Part shown: piece by piece, positions 26,101 through 33,486 of the stretch
Numbering within the stretch: position 1 is the stretch's first letter
Layout of the letters: the number at the start of each line of letters is the position of its first letter
Notes under the pieces: generated by a model
Databases searched by the model: none
The model's input: only the letters and a program-made list of their open reading frames with translations
What the model was told of the DNA's origin: nothing
Position numbers and translations under genes: made by a program
Assembly: GCA_041663305.1 (NCBI GenBank)
Contig: JBAYMT010000002.1
Span: 1 to 64,000 of the forward strand
Length of the DNA: 64,000 bases
DNA from: Minisyncoccus sp041663305
GTDB lineage: Bacteria; Patescibacteriota; Minisyncoccia; Minisyncoccales; Minisyncoccaceae
Direction of reading: 5' to 3'

Positions 26101-26379
26101 ATGGAAAATAAAAATTTTGTAGTGCCTATTTTAGATAATTATGTAAAACAAATAAGCTCTAATTGGTGGGATATTTTTGTTACAGGTTTTTTGTTTTTTG
26201 TTTTTGGATTGATTTTTATAATCTGGCCAGAAGAGGCTGGGAGGTTTATCGTGTATATAATAGGGCTTATGGCCTTACTCGTTGGAGGATCTATAATGTA
26301 TAATTCTTTCAAAGTAAAAAACATCGAGAAAAATTATAGAAAAATGAAAGAAAATTTAGTTGGAAAATTTTTTGACTAA
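26101..26379 (+). CDS. Small two-helix membrane protein (DUF308-like)
   Basis: A 92-residue protein with two hydrophobic helices (about residues 20-40 and 46-68) joined by WPEEAGRF, then a basic cytoplasmic tail. The WPxxA turn between helices resembles the repeat unit of HdeD/DUF308 proteins, but only one unit is present. No function can be given. It is followed 3 bases later by the ATP-cone nuclease gene, so they may be co-expressed. Confidence 0.6.
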   Translation: MENKNFVVPILDNYVKQISSNWWDIFVTGFLFFVFGLIFIIWPEEAGRFIVYIIGLMALLVGGSIMYNSFKVKNIEKNYRKMKENLVGKFFD

Positions 26380-26382
26380 TTT

Positions 26383-27234
26383 ATGAATTTCCAAGAGAAA
26401 AAATATATAATTAATTCTTACGGAGAAAAGGAAGTTTTTTCGGAAAATAAATTGTCTCATGCCCTTAGGAGATCTGGGGCTTCGAATAGTCTTGCAAAAA
26501 GAGTTTTAGCTGAAATCAAAGGAAGTATTGTTCCGAATATGAGAACTTCCGATATTTTCAAATTGGCGCGAGGATCTCTTGAAAGAGAGCAATTAAAAGT
26601 TGCTTTTAAATTCAGCCTTAAGGAAGCTATAAAGACTCTTGGTCCGGCTGGTTTTGTTTTTGAAAAGTATATTGCTGAAGTATTTCGCAACTATGGATAT
26701 TCTGTAAAAATAGATCAAGCTATTTCGGGGAGGTGCATAACTTACGAAATGGATATATTGGCTCAAAAAGAAAAGATAATATACCTTGGAGAGTGCAAAT
26801 ATAGAAATCAACCGGGCGAAAAAATTGATGTAAATGTGTGCATGAAAGAATTTGCTCTGTTAAATGATGTCAGAAGGGGAAAATACTTTTCTAAAAATCA
26901 GGATTGTTCCATTAAAAGCTTGATTATTACCAATACTAAATTTACTGGGCAAGCAATAAAGTATAGCGAATGTGAAAATATTTATTTGCTTGGATGGAGA
27001 TATCCAAAAGAAGGCGGGCTTGAAAAGCTGATTGAGGATAAGAAATTATATCCTATTACTATTCTGCCTTCGTTTAAAAAATATTTGATGGATTTTTTTG
27101 TGGATAGGAATATGATGATGGCAAAGGATATCTTAGGAATAAAAGATATTGCAAAATTTGCGCAAACCGCTAAGATATCAGTGAAAAGCATACAGGATTT
27201 ATATAATGATGCTAGAGTTTTGTTAGAAGATTAA
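26383..27234 (+). CDS. ATP-cone domain fused to Mrr-like restriction endonuclease
   Basis: A 283-residue fusion. Residues 1-90 form an ATP-cone like that regulating ribonucleotide reductase and NrdR: INSYGEKEVFSENKLSHALRRSG, then a helical bundle with FKLARGSLE and FKFSLKEAI. Residues 95-205 form an Mrr-type PD-(D/E)xK nuclease. The catalytic core is readable as a glutamate-containing first helix (GFVFEKYIAEVFRNYGY), then ITYEMDILAQ (Asp) and IYLGECKYR (E-x-K). A C-terminal helical tail of about 75 residues is unassigned. No methyltransferase lies nearby, which argues against an ordinary restriction-modification system. Confidence 0.82.
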   Translation: MNFQEKKYIINSYGEKEVFSENKLSHALRRSGASNSLAKRVLAEIKGSIVPNMRTSDIFKLARGSLEREQLKVAFKFSLKEAIKTLGPAGFVFEKYIAEVFRNYGYSVKIDQAISGRCITYEMDILAQKEKIIYLGECKYRNQPGEKIDVNVCMKEFALLNDVRRGKYFSKNQDCSIKSLIITNTKFTGQAIKYSECENIYLLGWRYPKEGGLEKLIEDKKLYPITILPSFKKYLMDFFVDRNMMMAKDILGIKDIAKFAQTAKISVKSIQDLYNDARVLLED

Positions 27235-27245
27235 GATTTAAAATT

Positions 27246-28313
27246 ATGTCACTTCATATAGGCATTGTTGGACTTCCAAATGTTGGGAAGTCCACTTTAT
27301 TTCAAGCAATTACAAAAAAACAGGTGGATAGAAGCAATTATCCTTTTTGTACTATAGACCCGAATGTGGGTGTTGTTGCTGTTCCTGACAGTAGAGTTGA
27401 TGCGTTGGCTAATTTGACTAATTCGGCTAAAAAGATATTTACGACAATAGAATTTGTGGATATTGCCGGTTTGGTCGAAGGGGCGAGCCAGGGTGAAGGA
27501 TTGGGCAATAAGTTTTTGGCTAATATTCGAGAAGTTGATGCTATAGTTTATGTGCTGAGGGCTTTTAAGAATGACAATATCGTAAATGTGCGATCGGAGA
27601 TAAATGTTTTGAAAGATAAGGAAATATTGGATACAGAAATGATATTGAAGGATATGGAAACTGTAGAAAAGAGATTGGGAGCTCTTGAGAGAGAAGCTAA
27701 ATCCGGAGATAAGAAAGTGCTGAAAGAGATGGAAACTTTAAAGAAAGTATACGAGCTTCTTAAAGACGGAAAAGTTATTTCTGAATATGAATGGAATGAG
27801 GATGAGGAAAAGATAATAAGCGGATATCAGCTTCTTTCTTCAAAGCCAAGATTATATCTTCTTAACGGAAATGATAATGATGTAAGCAATGAAACAAAAG
27901 AAGTTTTCAAGAAAAATGGCTGGAATTTTCTGGTGATGAATATCCTTGATCAGTCGGAAGCTTCGGAGCTATCTGTTGAAGAGAGGGAGGAATTTGGGCT
28001 ACCTAAAGAATTGAGCCTTAATGATCTAATAAAAGAATCTTATAAGCTTTTGAACCTGATAACTTTTTTTACAACGGGAAGCGATGAAACCAGAGCTTGG
28101 ACTATAAAAGAAGGAGACAAAGCGCCAAAAGCAGGTGGGGCTATCCATAGTGATTTTGAAGAATATTTTATAAGGGCAGAAGTTGTTGCGTGGGATAAAT
28201 TGATAGAATGCAATGGGTTTGCTGGAGCTAGGGAAAAAGGGTTAATAAGAACAGAAGGAAAAGAATATACTGTGAGGGACGGGGATGTTATAGAAATAAA
28301 AAGCGGAAAATAA
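27246..28313 (+). CDS. ychF: Redox-regulated ATPase YchF (OLA1 family)
   Basis: A 355-residue Obg-related P-loop NTPase. G1 GLPNVGKSTLFQAIT (about residues 8-22), switch region NYPFCTIDPNVGVV, G3 DIAGLVEGASQGEGLGNKFL, a helical coiled-coil insertion (about 130-195), and the C-terminal TGS domain (TFFTTGSDETRAWTIKEG, then FEEYFIRAEVV). The family prefers ATP over GTP because of a changed G4 motif (here LLNGNDND) and associates with ribosomes. Length is near the usual 363. Element E6 follows within 15 bases. Confidence 0.97.
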   Translation: MSLHIGIVGLPNVGKSTLFQAITKKQVDRSNYPFCTIDPNVGVVAVPDSRVDALANLTNSAKKIFTTIEFVDIAGLVEGASQGEGLGNKFLANIREVDAIVYVLRAFKNDNIVNVRSEINVLKDKEILDTEMILKDMETVEKRLGALEREAKSGDKKVLKEMETLKKVYELLKDGKVISEYEWNEDEEKIISGYQLLSSKPRLYLLNGNDNDVSNETKEVFKKNGWNFLVMNILDQSEASELSVEEREEFGLPKELSLNDLIKESYKLLNLITFFTTGSDETRAWTIKEGDKAPKAGGAIHSDFEEYFIRAEVVAWDKLIECNGFAGAREKGLIRTEGKEYTVRDGDVIEIKSGK

Positions 28314-28327
28314 AAGAAGGGATAAAT

Positions 28328-28486
28328 TGTGTAAGATTTTATTGTGAGACAAAACTTTTTATTCAATATTATATTTTTCTTGAGGCGGTATTTTCTTGCT
28401 AGAAAATACCTGGTGTTCGGACCAGCCGTCCTCGCAAGCTCAAGAAAAACATAATATTTCAACAAGTTTTGTAAATCTTAACATGT
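28328..28486 (+). repeat. Hairpin element E6 (family E, hybrid)
   Basis: Ends TTGTGTAAGATTTTATT and AAATCTTAACATG. Outer stem ACAAAACTTTTTATTCAATA with ATTTCAACAAGTTTTGT and TTTTTCTTGAG with CTCAAGAAAAA. Stem A: GGTATTTT around CTTGCTAG closed by AAAATACC (28387-28410). Instead of stem B it has hairpin D, CTGGT-GTTCGG-ACCAG (28410-28425), followed by CCGTCCTCGC, the same module that opens E3. Even the terminal base changed on both sides (AAGATTT/AAATCTT). Confidence 0.82.
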
Positions 28487-28512
28487 TGGGGATGGAAAAA
28501 AGAAATATGGTT

Positions 28513-28596
28513 GATTGCTTTCGCAGTCTTTTAGGTGATATTTATTAATCTCACTTACTGACAGGCAAAGAAATATGGTGGATTGCTTAGTAATCC
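28513..28596 (+). repeat. Two downstream hairpin modules after E6
   Basis: First module GATTGC-TTTC-GCAGTC (28513-28528; one G-T pair) with TTTT. Second module GGATT-GCTTAGT-AATCC (28580-28596). Both are preceded by the linker AAGAAATATGGT. The 28597-28650 stretch before the next gene has no other signal I can support. Confidence 0.55.
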
Positions 28597-28650
28597 TTCA
28601 AACGAAACAATTTGTGCGGTTTGATTATAAGTCTATTTTTAAATAAAGCC

Positions 28651-29889
28651 ATGATTAGTAAAAGCAAAGAATATGATTGCATTGTAATTGGGGGAGGTCC
28701 GGCTGGAATGATGGCTGCTATTCGGGCTAAAAAAAGAGGAAAACGAGTTTTGCTGATTGAAAAGAATAAGGAATTGGGAAAAAAACTTTTACTAACTGGA
28801 GATGGAAGGTGTAACCTGAGTCATTCTGGAAAAAACAACAAAGAACTTGCGATGAATTTTGGTAAAAAGGGAGATTTTTTATTATCTCCTTTTTCTGTTT
28901 TTGGAACGAAAGAAACTTTTGATTTTTTTGAAAAGGAAGGGCTTGTTTTGGATGTTGAGAATGATGGAAGGGTTTTTCCGAAAAGCAATAAAGCAAAAGA
29001 TGTACTGCAAGTTTTTAAAAAATTATTGGAAGGAGTGGATGTTTTACATGGAAGAAGTGTTAAGAGTTTTAATGTGAGGAGCAAAGCAATAAAAAGTATT
29101 TTACTAGATAATGAAGAGAAAATGGAGGCAAAAAGCTATGTGCTTTGCGCAGGAGGCAAATCATTTTCTTTTACTGGGTCGGATGGGTCTGGATTTTTTT
29201 TGGCTGAAAGAGTTGGCCACACGATAATTCCTACTGTCCCTGGGTTGGTTCCGATGCGAATAAAACAAGCGTGGGTTAAAAAATTGATGGGAATAACAGT
29301 TAAGGATGCCGTAATTATTTTTTATGTTGATGGAAAGAGAATGATAAAAGACAGGGGGAGTATATTGTTTACTCATTTTGGGATAACGGGACCGATGGTT
29401 CTAAATGCAAGCAATGAATTGGGGAAATACATTGGTAAAAAAATAGAGATTAAAATTGATTTGTTTCCTGATAAAAGCATTGATGATTTAAAGAAAGATA
29501 TTTTTACTTTAATAAATGAAAATAGGAATAAAAGTATTAAGAATATAATTAATATATATTTCTCTGAAAAATTATTACTTGAAATATTAAAGCTTTGCGA
29601 AATTGATCCTGATAAAAAAGGAAGAGATATAAAGAAAGAGGAAATTTTTAGAATATGCGCTTTTGCAAAAAAAATGGAGTTAGTCTTTGGGGGATTAGAA
29701 GGTTTTGATGTTTCGATGGCTACTAATGGGGGCGTGTCTTTGAATGAAATAGACTCTAAAACTATGCGTTCAAAATTAATAGATAATCTTTATTTTGCGG
29801 GAGAGATAATAGATTTAATAGGGCGGACGGGCGGATATAATCTTCAGATGTGTTGGACAACAGGGTACGTTGCTGGTAATTGCTGTTAA
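28651..29889 (+). CDS. HI0933-family FAD-dependent oxidoreductase (BaiN/YhiN-like)
   Basis: A flavoprotein of 412 residues from the ATG at 28651 (MISKSKEYD). An earlier in-frame TTG is rejected because the family starts just before the FAD motif. The Rossmann motif is VIGGGPAGMMAA (about residues 12-23), followed by the family-specific GKKLLLTGDGRCNLSH (about 46-61). Later come LCAGGKSFSFTGSDGSG and the C-terminal FAD contact NLYFAGEIIDLIGRTGGYNLQMCWTTG. Relatives act as FAD-dependent reductases of diverse or unknown substrates. Confidence 0.9.
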   Translation: MISKSKEYDCIVIGGGPAGMMAAIRAKKRGKRVLLIEKNKELGKKLLLTGDGRCNLSHSGKNNKELAMNFGKKGDFLLSPFSVFGTKETFDFFEKEGLVLDVENDGRVFPKSNKAKDVLQVFKKLLEGVDVLHGRSVKSFNVRSKAIKSILLDNEEKMEAKSYVLCAGGKSFSFTGSDGSGFFLAERVGHTIIPTVPGLVPMRIKQAWVKKLMGITVKDAVIIFYVDGKRMIKDRGSILFTHFGITGPMVLNASNELGKYIGKKIEIKIDLFPDKSIDDLKKDIFTLINENRNKSIKNIINIYFSEKLLLEILKLCEIDPDKKGRDIKKEEIFRICAFAKKMELVFGGLEGFDVSMATNGGVSLNEIDSKTMRSKLIDNLYFAGEIIDLIGRTGGYNLQMCWTTGYVAGNCC

Positions 29890-29893
29890 AATA

Positions 29894-29922
29894 TTGACTT
29901 TAATATTGATTTATAGTATTAT
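29894..29922 (+). promoter_or_regulatory. Promoter of typA
   Basis: TTGACT (29894-29899), 17 bases, TATTAT (29917-29922), placed just after the flavoprotein stop. Initiation near 29929 leaves a leader of about 57 bases before the ATG. Confidence 0.7.
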
Positions 29923-29957
29923 TATTTCGACAATAATTAATAAAAACTTTGGAAATT

Positions 29958-29980
29958 GTCTGCCAAGAGCAGACTTTTTA
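29958..29980 (+). terminator. Terminator-like hairpin in the typA leader
   Basis: GTCTGC-CAAGA-GCAGAC followed by TTTTTA, ending 5 bases before the typA ATG and downstream of the typA promoter. It could terminate read-through from the flavoprotein gene, or act as an attenuator or a start-site mask for typA. Confidence 0.55.
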
Positions 29981-29985
29981 ATTGT

Positions 29986-31779
29986 ATGGAAATAAGAAAT
30001 ATTGCTATTATTGCTCACGTTGATCATGGAAAGACAACCTTGACCGATGCCCTGATGAAGCAAACAGGAATGGTTGAAGAAGGATTTAGCATGGATGTGA
30101 ACGATTTGGAAAAAGAAAGAGGAATTACCATTTATTCTAAAAATGGCTCTTTGTTTTATAAGGACACTAAAATAAATATTGTTGATACTCCTGGGCATGC
30201 TGATTTTGGATCGGAAGTAGAGCGTGTCTTGAGATCTATTGATTCGGTGTTGCTTGTTGTTGATGCACAAGAAGGTCCGATGCCGCAAACTAAGTTTGTT
30301 TTAAAAAAATCTTTGGAACTGGGATTAAAGCCAATAGTGGTAATCAATAAAATCGATAAGCCTGCAGCTAATCCGGAGCTTGCAGCAGAAATGGTTTATG
30401 AACTATTTCTTGATCTTGGTGCTAATGATGAACAGCTTGATTTTCCGGTTATTTATGCAATTGGAAGAGAGGGTATTGCAAAAAAAGAACTGAATGATGA
30501 ATCAAAAGATCTAACTCCGCTTTTGGATTTAGTTTTAGAAAAAGTAAGACTAGCTTCTTCCGATGAATTGTCAGCAAAAGAACTGAGAGCTCAGCCCTTT
30601 AATCTAGCTTATGATAATTTTTTGGGAAGAATGGCTATCTGCAGGATATATGAAGGCAAGCTGAAAAAAGGCGATGAGGTTTATGTGAAAGGAGTATCTC
30701 CTGATCCTAGACGCGGAAAGATCGTAAAGATGTTTACTTTTAGGGGAATGGAAAGAATAGAAACCGAGGAGGTGGAAGCTGGCGATGTTTTTATGCTCGC
30801 CGGTATTCCTGATATTAATATCGGAGAAACCATTTGCAGTAATCCAGAAGAAGAAGCTTTGCCGGTAATCACTATAGATGAGCCAACGATTTCTTTAAGT
30901 TTTCTTGTAAATAACTCTCCCTTCGCAGGAAAAGAAGGAAAGTTTGTGACAAACAGGCAAGTGAAAGAAAGATTGGAAAAAGAACTTGAAGTTAATGTGG
31001 GATTGAGAGTCGATTTATCTAGCACCGATTTTTATAAAGTTTATGGAAGGGGCGAATTGCATATTGCCATTCTTTTGGAACAGATGAGGAGAGAGGGATA
31101 TGAATTGCAGGTTTCGCAGCCTCAGGTAATCATAAAAGAAGAAAATGGACACAAGCTAGAGCCATTTGAGGAGGTGACTATTGATACTCCTGAGGATTGT
31201 TCTGGGGTAGTAATCGAAAAATTATCTAAGAGGCGAGGAATAATGAAAGAAATGAAACCAGAGGCAGGACATATAAGGCTGGTGTTTGAAATTCCTACCC
31301 GAGGGCTCTTAGGATATAAGCCAGATTTTGTAATCGACACAAAAGGAGAAGGAATTATTGCTAGCCGGGTTGTCGGGTTTAAGCCATATGTTGGCGAAAT
31401 AGAAAAAACATCTCTTGGTTCAATGATCTCAATGGCGACAGGAAAATCTTCTGGATTTTCACTGTTTAATCTGCAAGAAAGAGGAGAGTTGTATATAGGG
31501 CACGGGGTAGATATTTATGAGGGAATGGTTATTGGAAATGTGTCTAAAGGAACTGATATGGCGGTGAATCCGACAAAAGGAAAAGAGCTTACTAATATGC
31601 GTGCTTCGGGATCGGATGAGGCAATCAGATTGATTCCTCCAAAAGAGCTTACTCTTGAGAGAGGATTAAGTGTTATGAAAGATGACGAATATTTGGAAAT
31701 AACGCCAGAAAGCGTAAGGCTTAGGAAGCAGTATCTGACAGAGGTTGAAAGGACAAGAGCGAAAAGAGCAGGGAAATAA
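29986..31779 (+). CDS. typA: Ribosome-associated GTPase TypA/BipA
   Basis: A 597-residue translational GTPase from the ATG at 29986 (MEIRNIAIIAHVDHGKTTL). An in-frame TTG at 29956 would lie inside the leader hairpin region and is rejected. G1 AHVDHGKTT, switch I with RGITIYSKN, G3 DTPGHADFG, G4 NKIDKP. EF-G-like domains II, III and V follow, then the BipA-specific C-terminal domain with GKGKELTNMRASGSD-like sequence (PTKGKELTNMRASGSDEA). BipA acts in 50S subunit assembly under stress. No Shine-Dalgarno sequence is visible. Confidence 0.97.
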   Translation: MEIRNIAIIAHVDHGKTTLTDALMKQTGMVEEGFSMDVNDLEKERGITIYSKNGSLFYKDTKINIVDTPGHADFGSEVERVLRSIDSVLLVVDAQEGPMPQTKFVLKKSLELGLKPIVVINKIDKPAANPELAAEMVYELFLDLGANDEQLDFPVIYAIGREGIAKKELNDESKDLTPLLDLVLEKVRLASSDELSAKELRAQPFNLAYDNFLGRMAICRIYEGKLKKGDEVYVKGVSPDPRRGKIVKMFTFRGMERIETEEVEAGDVFMLAGIPDINIGETICSNPEEEALPVITIDEPTISLSFLVNNSPFAGKEGKFVTNRQVKERLEKELEVNVGLRVDLSSTDFYKVYGRGELHIAILLEQMRREGYELQVSQPQVIIKEENGHKLEPFEEVTIDTPEDCSGVVIEKLSKRRGIMKEMKPEAGHIRLVFEIPTRGLLGYKPDFVIDTKGEGIIASRVVGFKPYVGEIEKTSLGSMISMATGKSSGFSLFNLQERGELYIGHGVDIYEGMVIGNVSKGTDMAVNPTKGKELTNMRASGSDEAIRLIPPKELTLERGLSVMKDDEYLEITPESVRLRKQYLTEVERTRAKRAGK

Positions 31780-31784
31780 AATAA

Positions 31785-31808
31785 AAAACAGGGCATTGCC
31801 CTGTTTTG
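31785..31808. terminator. Bidirectional intrinsic terminator
   Basis: AAAACAGGGC-ATT-GCCCTGTTTT, with A-tract on the left and T-tract on the right, between the convergent typA (+) and carbonic anhydrase-like (-) genes. Confidence 0.85.
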
Positions 31809-31809
31809 T

Positions 31810-32232
31810 TTATTGAATGATTTGAAATTCTACTTCGTTTCCTTCTGAATCTTTCATTTGGGCCCATACTTTAACGACGGTTATGCCCGGGAATCTTTCT
31901 TTGATAAGGGCTTCTTCAATTGCAATATCTTCAAGCTGTTTTGCTTTTTCTTCTTCGGGTGTTGTAAAATTGTATGAACTGTATGCTCCACAATCGCTGT
32001 GGTGAACGATAATAATGTTTCTTGCTCCATGTTTTTCGTAGGAAATTCCGATTTCGCTTAATACAAACTCTTTAGCATCGGCAGTTCCGTCGGCAAGAAC
32101 CTTTCCTGAGCCTGCATTTGAAATGACATCACAATCTCCGAAATATCCATTTTGTTGGAGCCATCCGAGAGTATTTTTTTGCAATCGGAAGTCCATGCAT
32201 TTTAGCATAATATTTTTACACTGGTGTGACAT
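31810..32232 (-). CDS. Beta-carbonic anhydrase-like protein (small)
   Basis: A 140-residue protein with the zinc-binding pattern of beta-class carbonic anhydrases: CMDFRL (Cys and the Asp-Arg dyad, about residues 12-17) and VHHSDCGAY (His and Cys, about 76-84). It is shorter than canonical enzymes (about 200 residues) and resembles the compact archaeal or clade-D-like forms. It would interconvert CO2 and bicarbonate; residual activity on other substrates is possible. It shares a terminator with typA and lies downstream of the NagZ-like gene on the same strand. Confidence 0.75.
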   Translation of the reverse strand: MSHQCKNIMLKCMDFRLQKNTLGWLQQNGYFGDCDVISNAGSGKVLADGTADAKEFVLSEIGISYEKHGARNIIIVHHSDCGAYSSYNFTTPEEEKAKQLEDIAIEEALIKERFPGITVVKVWAQMKDSEGNEVEFQIIQ

Positions 32233-32290
32233 ATTTTTTAAAAAAGTGATTATGTAGTATTTATAGCAATAACAAACATAAAAGTAAATA

Positions 32291-33439
32291 TTACTTTATG
32301 CTGTATGTATTTTTGAGTTTTTGGATCCTGTTGTATGATTCGTAAATCCGTTTTTCGCTAATCTTGCCATCTTTAACTGCTTGGTAAATGCCATTGATTA
32401 TTTTACTGGGAGCTTCTTCGTCGTAAACTTTTATATTGTTGGAAACAATAAGCATATCGCAACCGGCATTGATTGCTTTTACGGCTGCGTTTTCTTGTCC
32501 GTAAAAATCGGTAATTGCTCCCATTTGCATATCGTCGGAAATGACGACTCCTTTAAATCCAAGAACATTTCTAAGCAGGCCTTGGATAAATATTGGAGAC
32601 AGGGTGGCGGGATTTTCTTTGTCGATATTCTGATTAATTATGTGGGCCGTCATAATAATGTCGTTGTATCCGCCTTTTATAAGATTTGCATAGGGTATTA
32701 ACTCTTTGGTTGTATAGCTATTGGTTACATCAACCATTCCGAGATGGCTATCTGAGGTAGAGCTTCCGTGTCCTGGAAAATGCTTGATGGCCGAAATTAT
32801 ATTTTCTTGATGAAGCCCTTCGATAAATTTATTTGCATAAATAAAAACCTTATACGGATCTTCGGAAAAAGATCTTTCCAGATATCCGATTACCGGATTG
32901 GAAGGATTAATATTTACATCAACAACGGGAGCAAAATCCAGATTAATTCCGAGATCTTTTAATGTGGCACCGATTTTTTGTCCTTCCTCTTTGGCAGTAT
33001 CAGCATTGTTGGTTTGCCCGATTTTTTCGGCGCTCATAATGTTGGAAAACCCATATTTCGTTTTTAATCTATTAACGTATCCTCCTTCGGAATCGATACT
33101 TACAAAAATAGAAGAATTGGAAGAATAAGTCTTGATATCAGAAATCAATTTTTTGGTCTGTTCGGGATTTTCAATATTTCTTTTAATGGTTCCTCCTGAT
33201 GGATTATCTTTATCAAAGAGCAATATGCCGCCTATGTTATTATTTTTTATTTCTTTTACTATGTATGAGTCCTGATCGACTTCGGTGCCGCGAAAACCGA
33301 TGATCATCATTTGTCCGATCATTCTTTTGAGCTCCTGTTCTTTTGAGTTTTTGTTGCTTATGGTAGCATAAGATATGGCCGATACCGAGAATACTGTGGC
33401 AATTATGATACCGAGTGCGATTTGTCGTTTGAAATTCAT
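32291..33439 (-). CDS. nagZ: Glycoside hydrolase family 3, NagZ-like beta-N-acetylhexosaminidase
   Basis: A 382-residue GH3 enzyme with an N-terminal signal peptide or anchor (about residues 5-27), so it probably works outside the membrane. The GH3 landmarks are IGFRGTEVD and IGGILLFDKDN, then KHFPGHGSSTSDSHLGM, which includes the His-containing catalytic loop typical of NagZ (about residues 215-231), and the nucleophile motif VVISDDMQMGAI (about 298-309). It likely removes N-acetylglucosamine from peptidoglycan fragments. It diverges from the superoxide reductase fusion; the 47-base gap must hold both promoters. Confidence 0.92.
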   Translation of the reverse strand: MNFKRQIALGIIIATVFSVSAISYATISNKNSKEQELKRMIGQMMIIGFRGTEVDQDSYIVKEIKNNNIGGILLFDKDNPSGGTIKRNIENPEQTKKLISDIKTYSSNSSIFVSIDSEGGYVNRLKTKYGFSNIMSAEKIGQTNNADTAKEEGQKIGATLKDLGINLDFAPVVDVNINPSNPVIGYLERSFSEDPYKVFIYANKFIEGLHQENIISAIKHFPGHGSSTSDSHLGMVDVTNSYTTKELIPYANLIKGGYNDIIMTAHIINQNIDKENPATLSPIFIQGLLRNVLGFKGVVISDDMQMGAITDFYGQENAAVKAINAGCDMLIVSNNIKVYDEEAPSKIINGIYQAVKDGKISEKRIYESYNRIQKLKNTYSIK

Positions 33440-33486
33440 TGTTGCTTGTATTATAATTAGAATAATAATCGTTTTGTATATAAATT

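Noticed and set aside
26383..27234. Complete restriction-modification system
   Set aside because: No methyltransferase or specificity gene in the vicinity.
28612..28650. TTG start for the flavoprotein
   Set aside because: The family starts just before the FAD motif and an ATG at 28651 is available.
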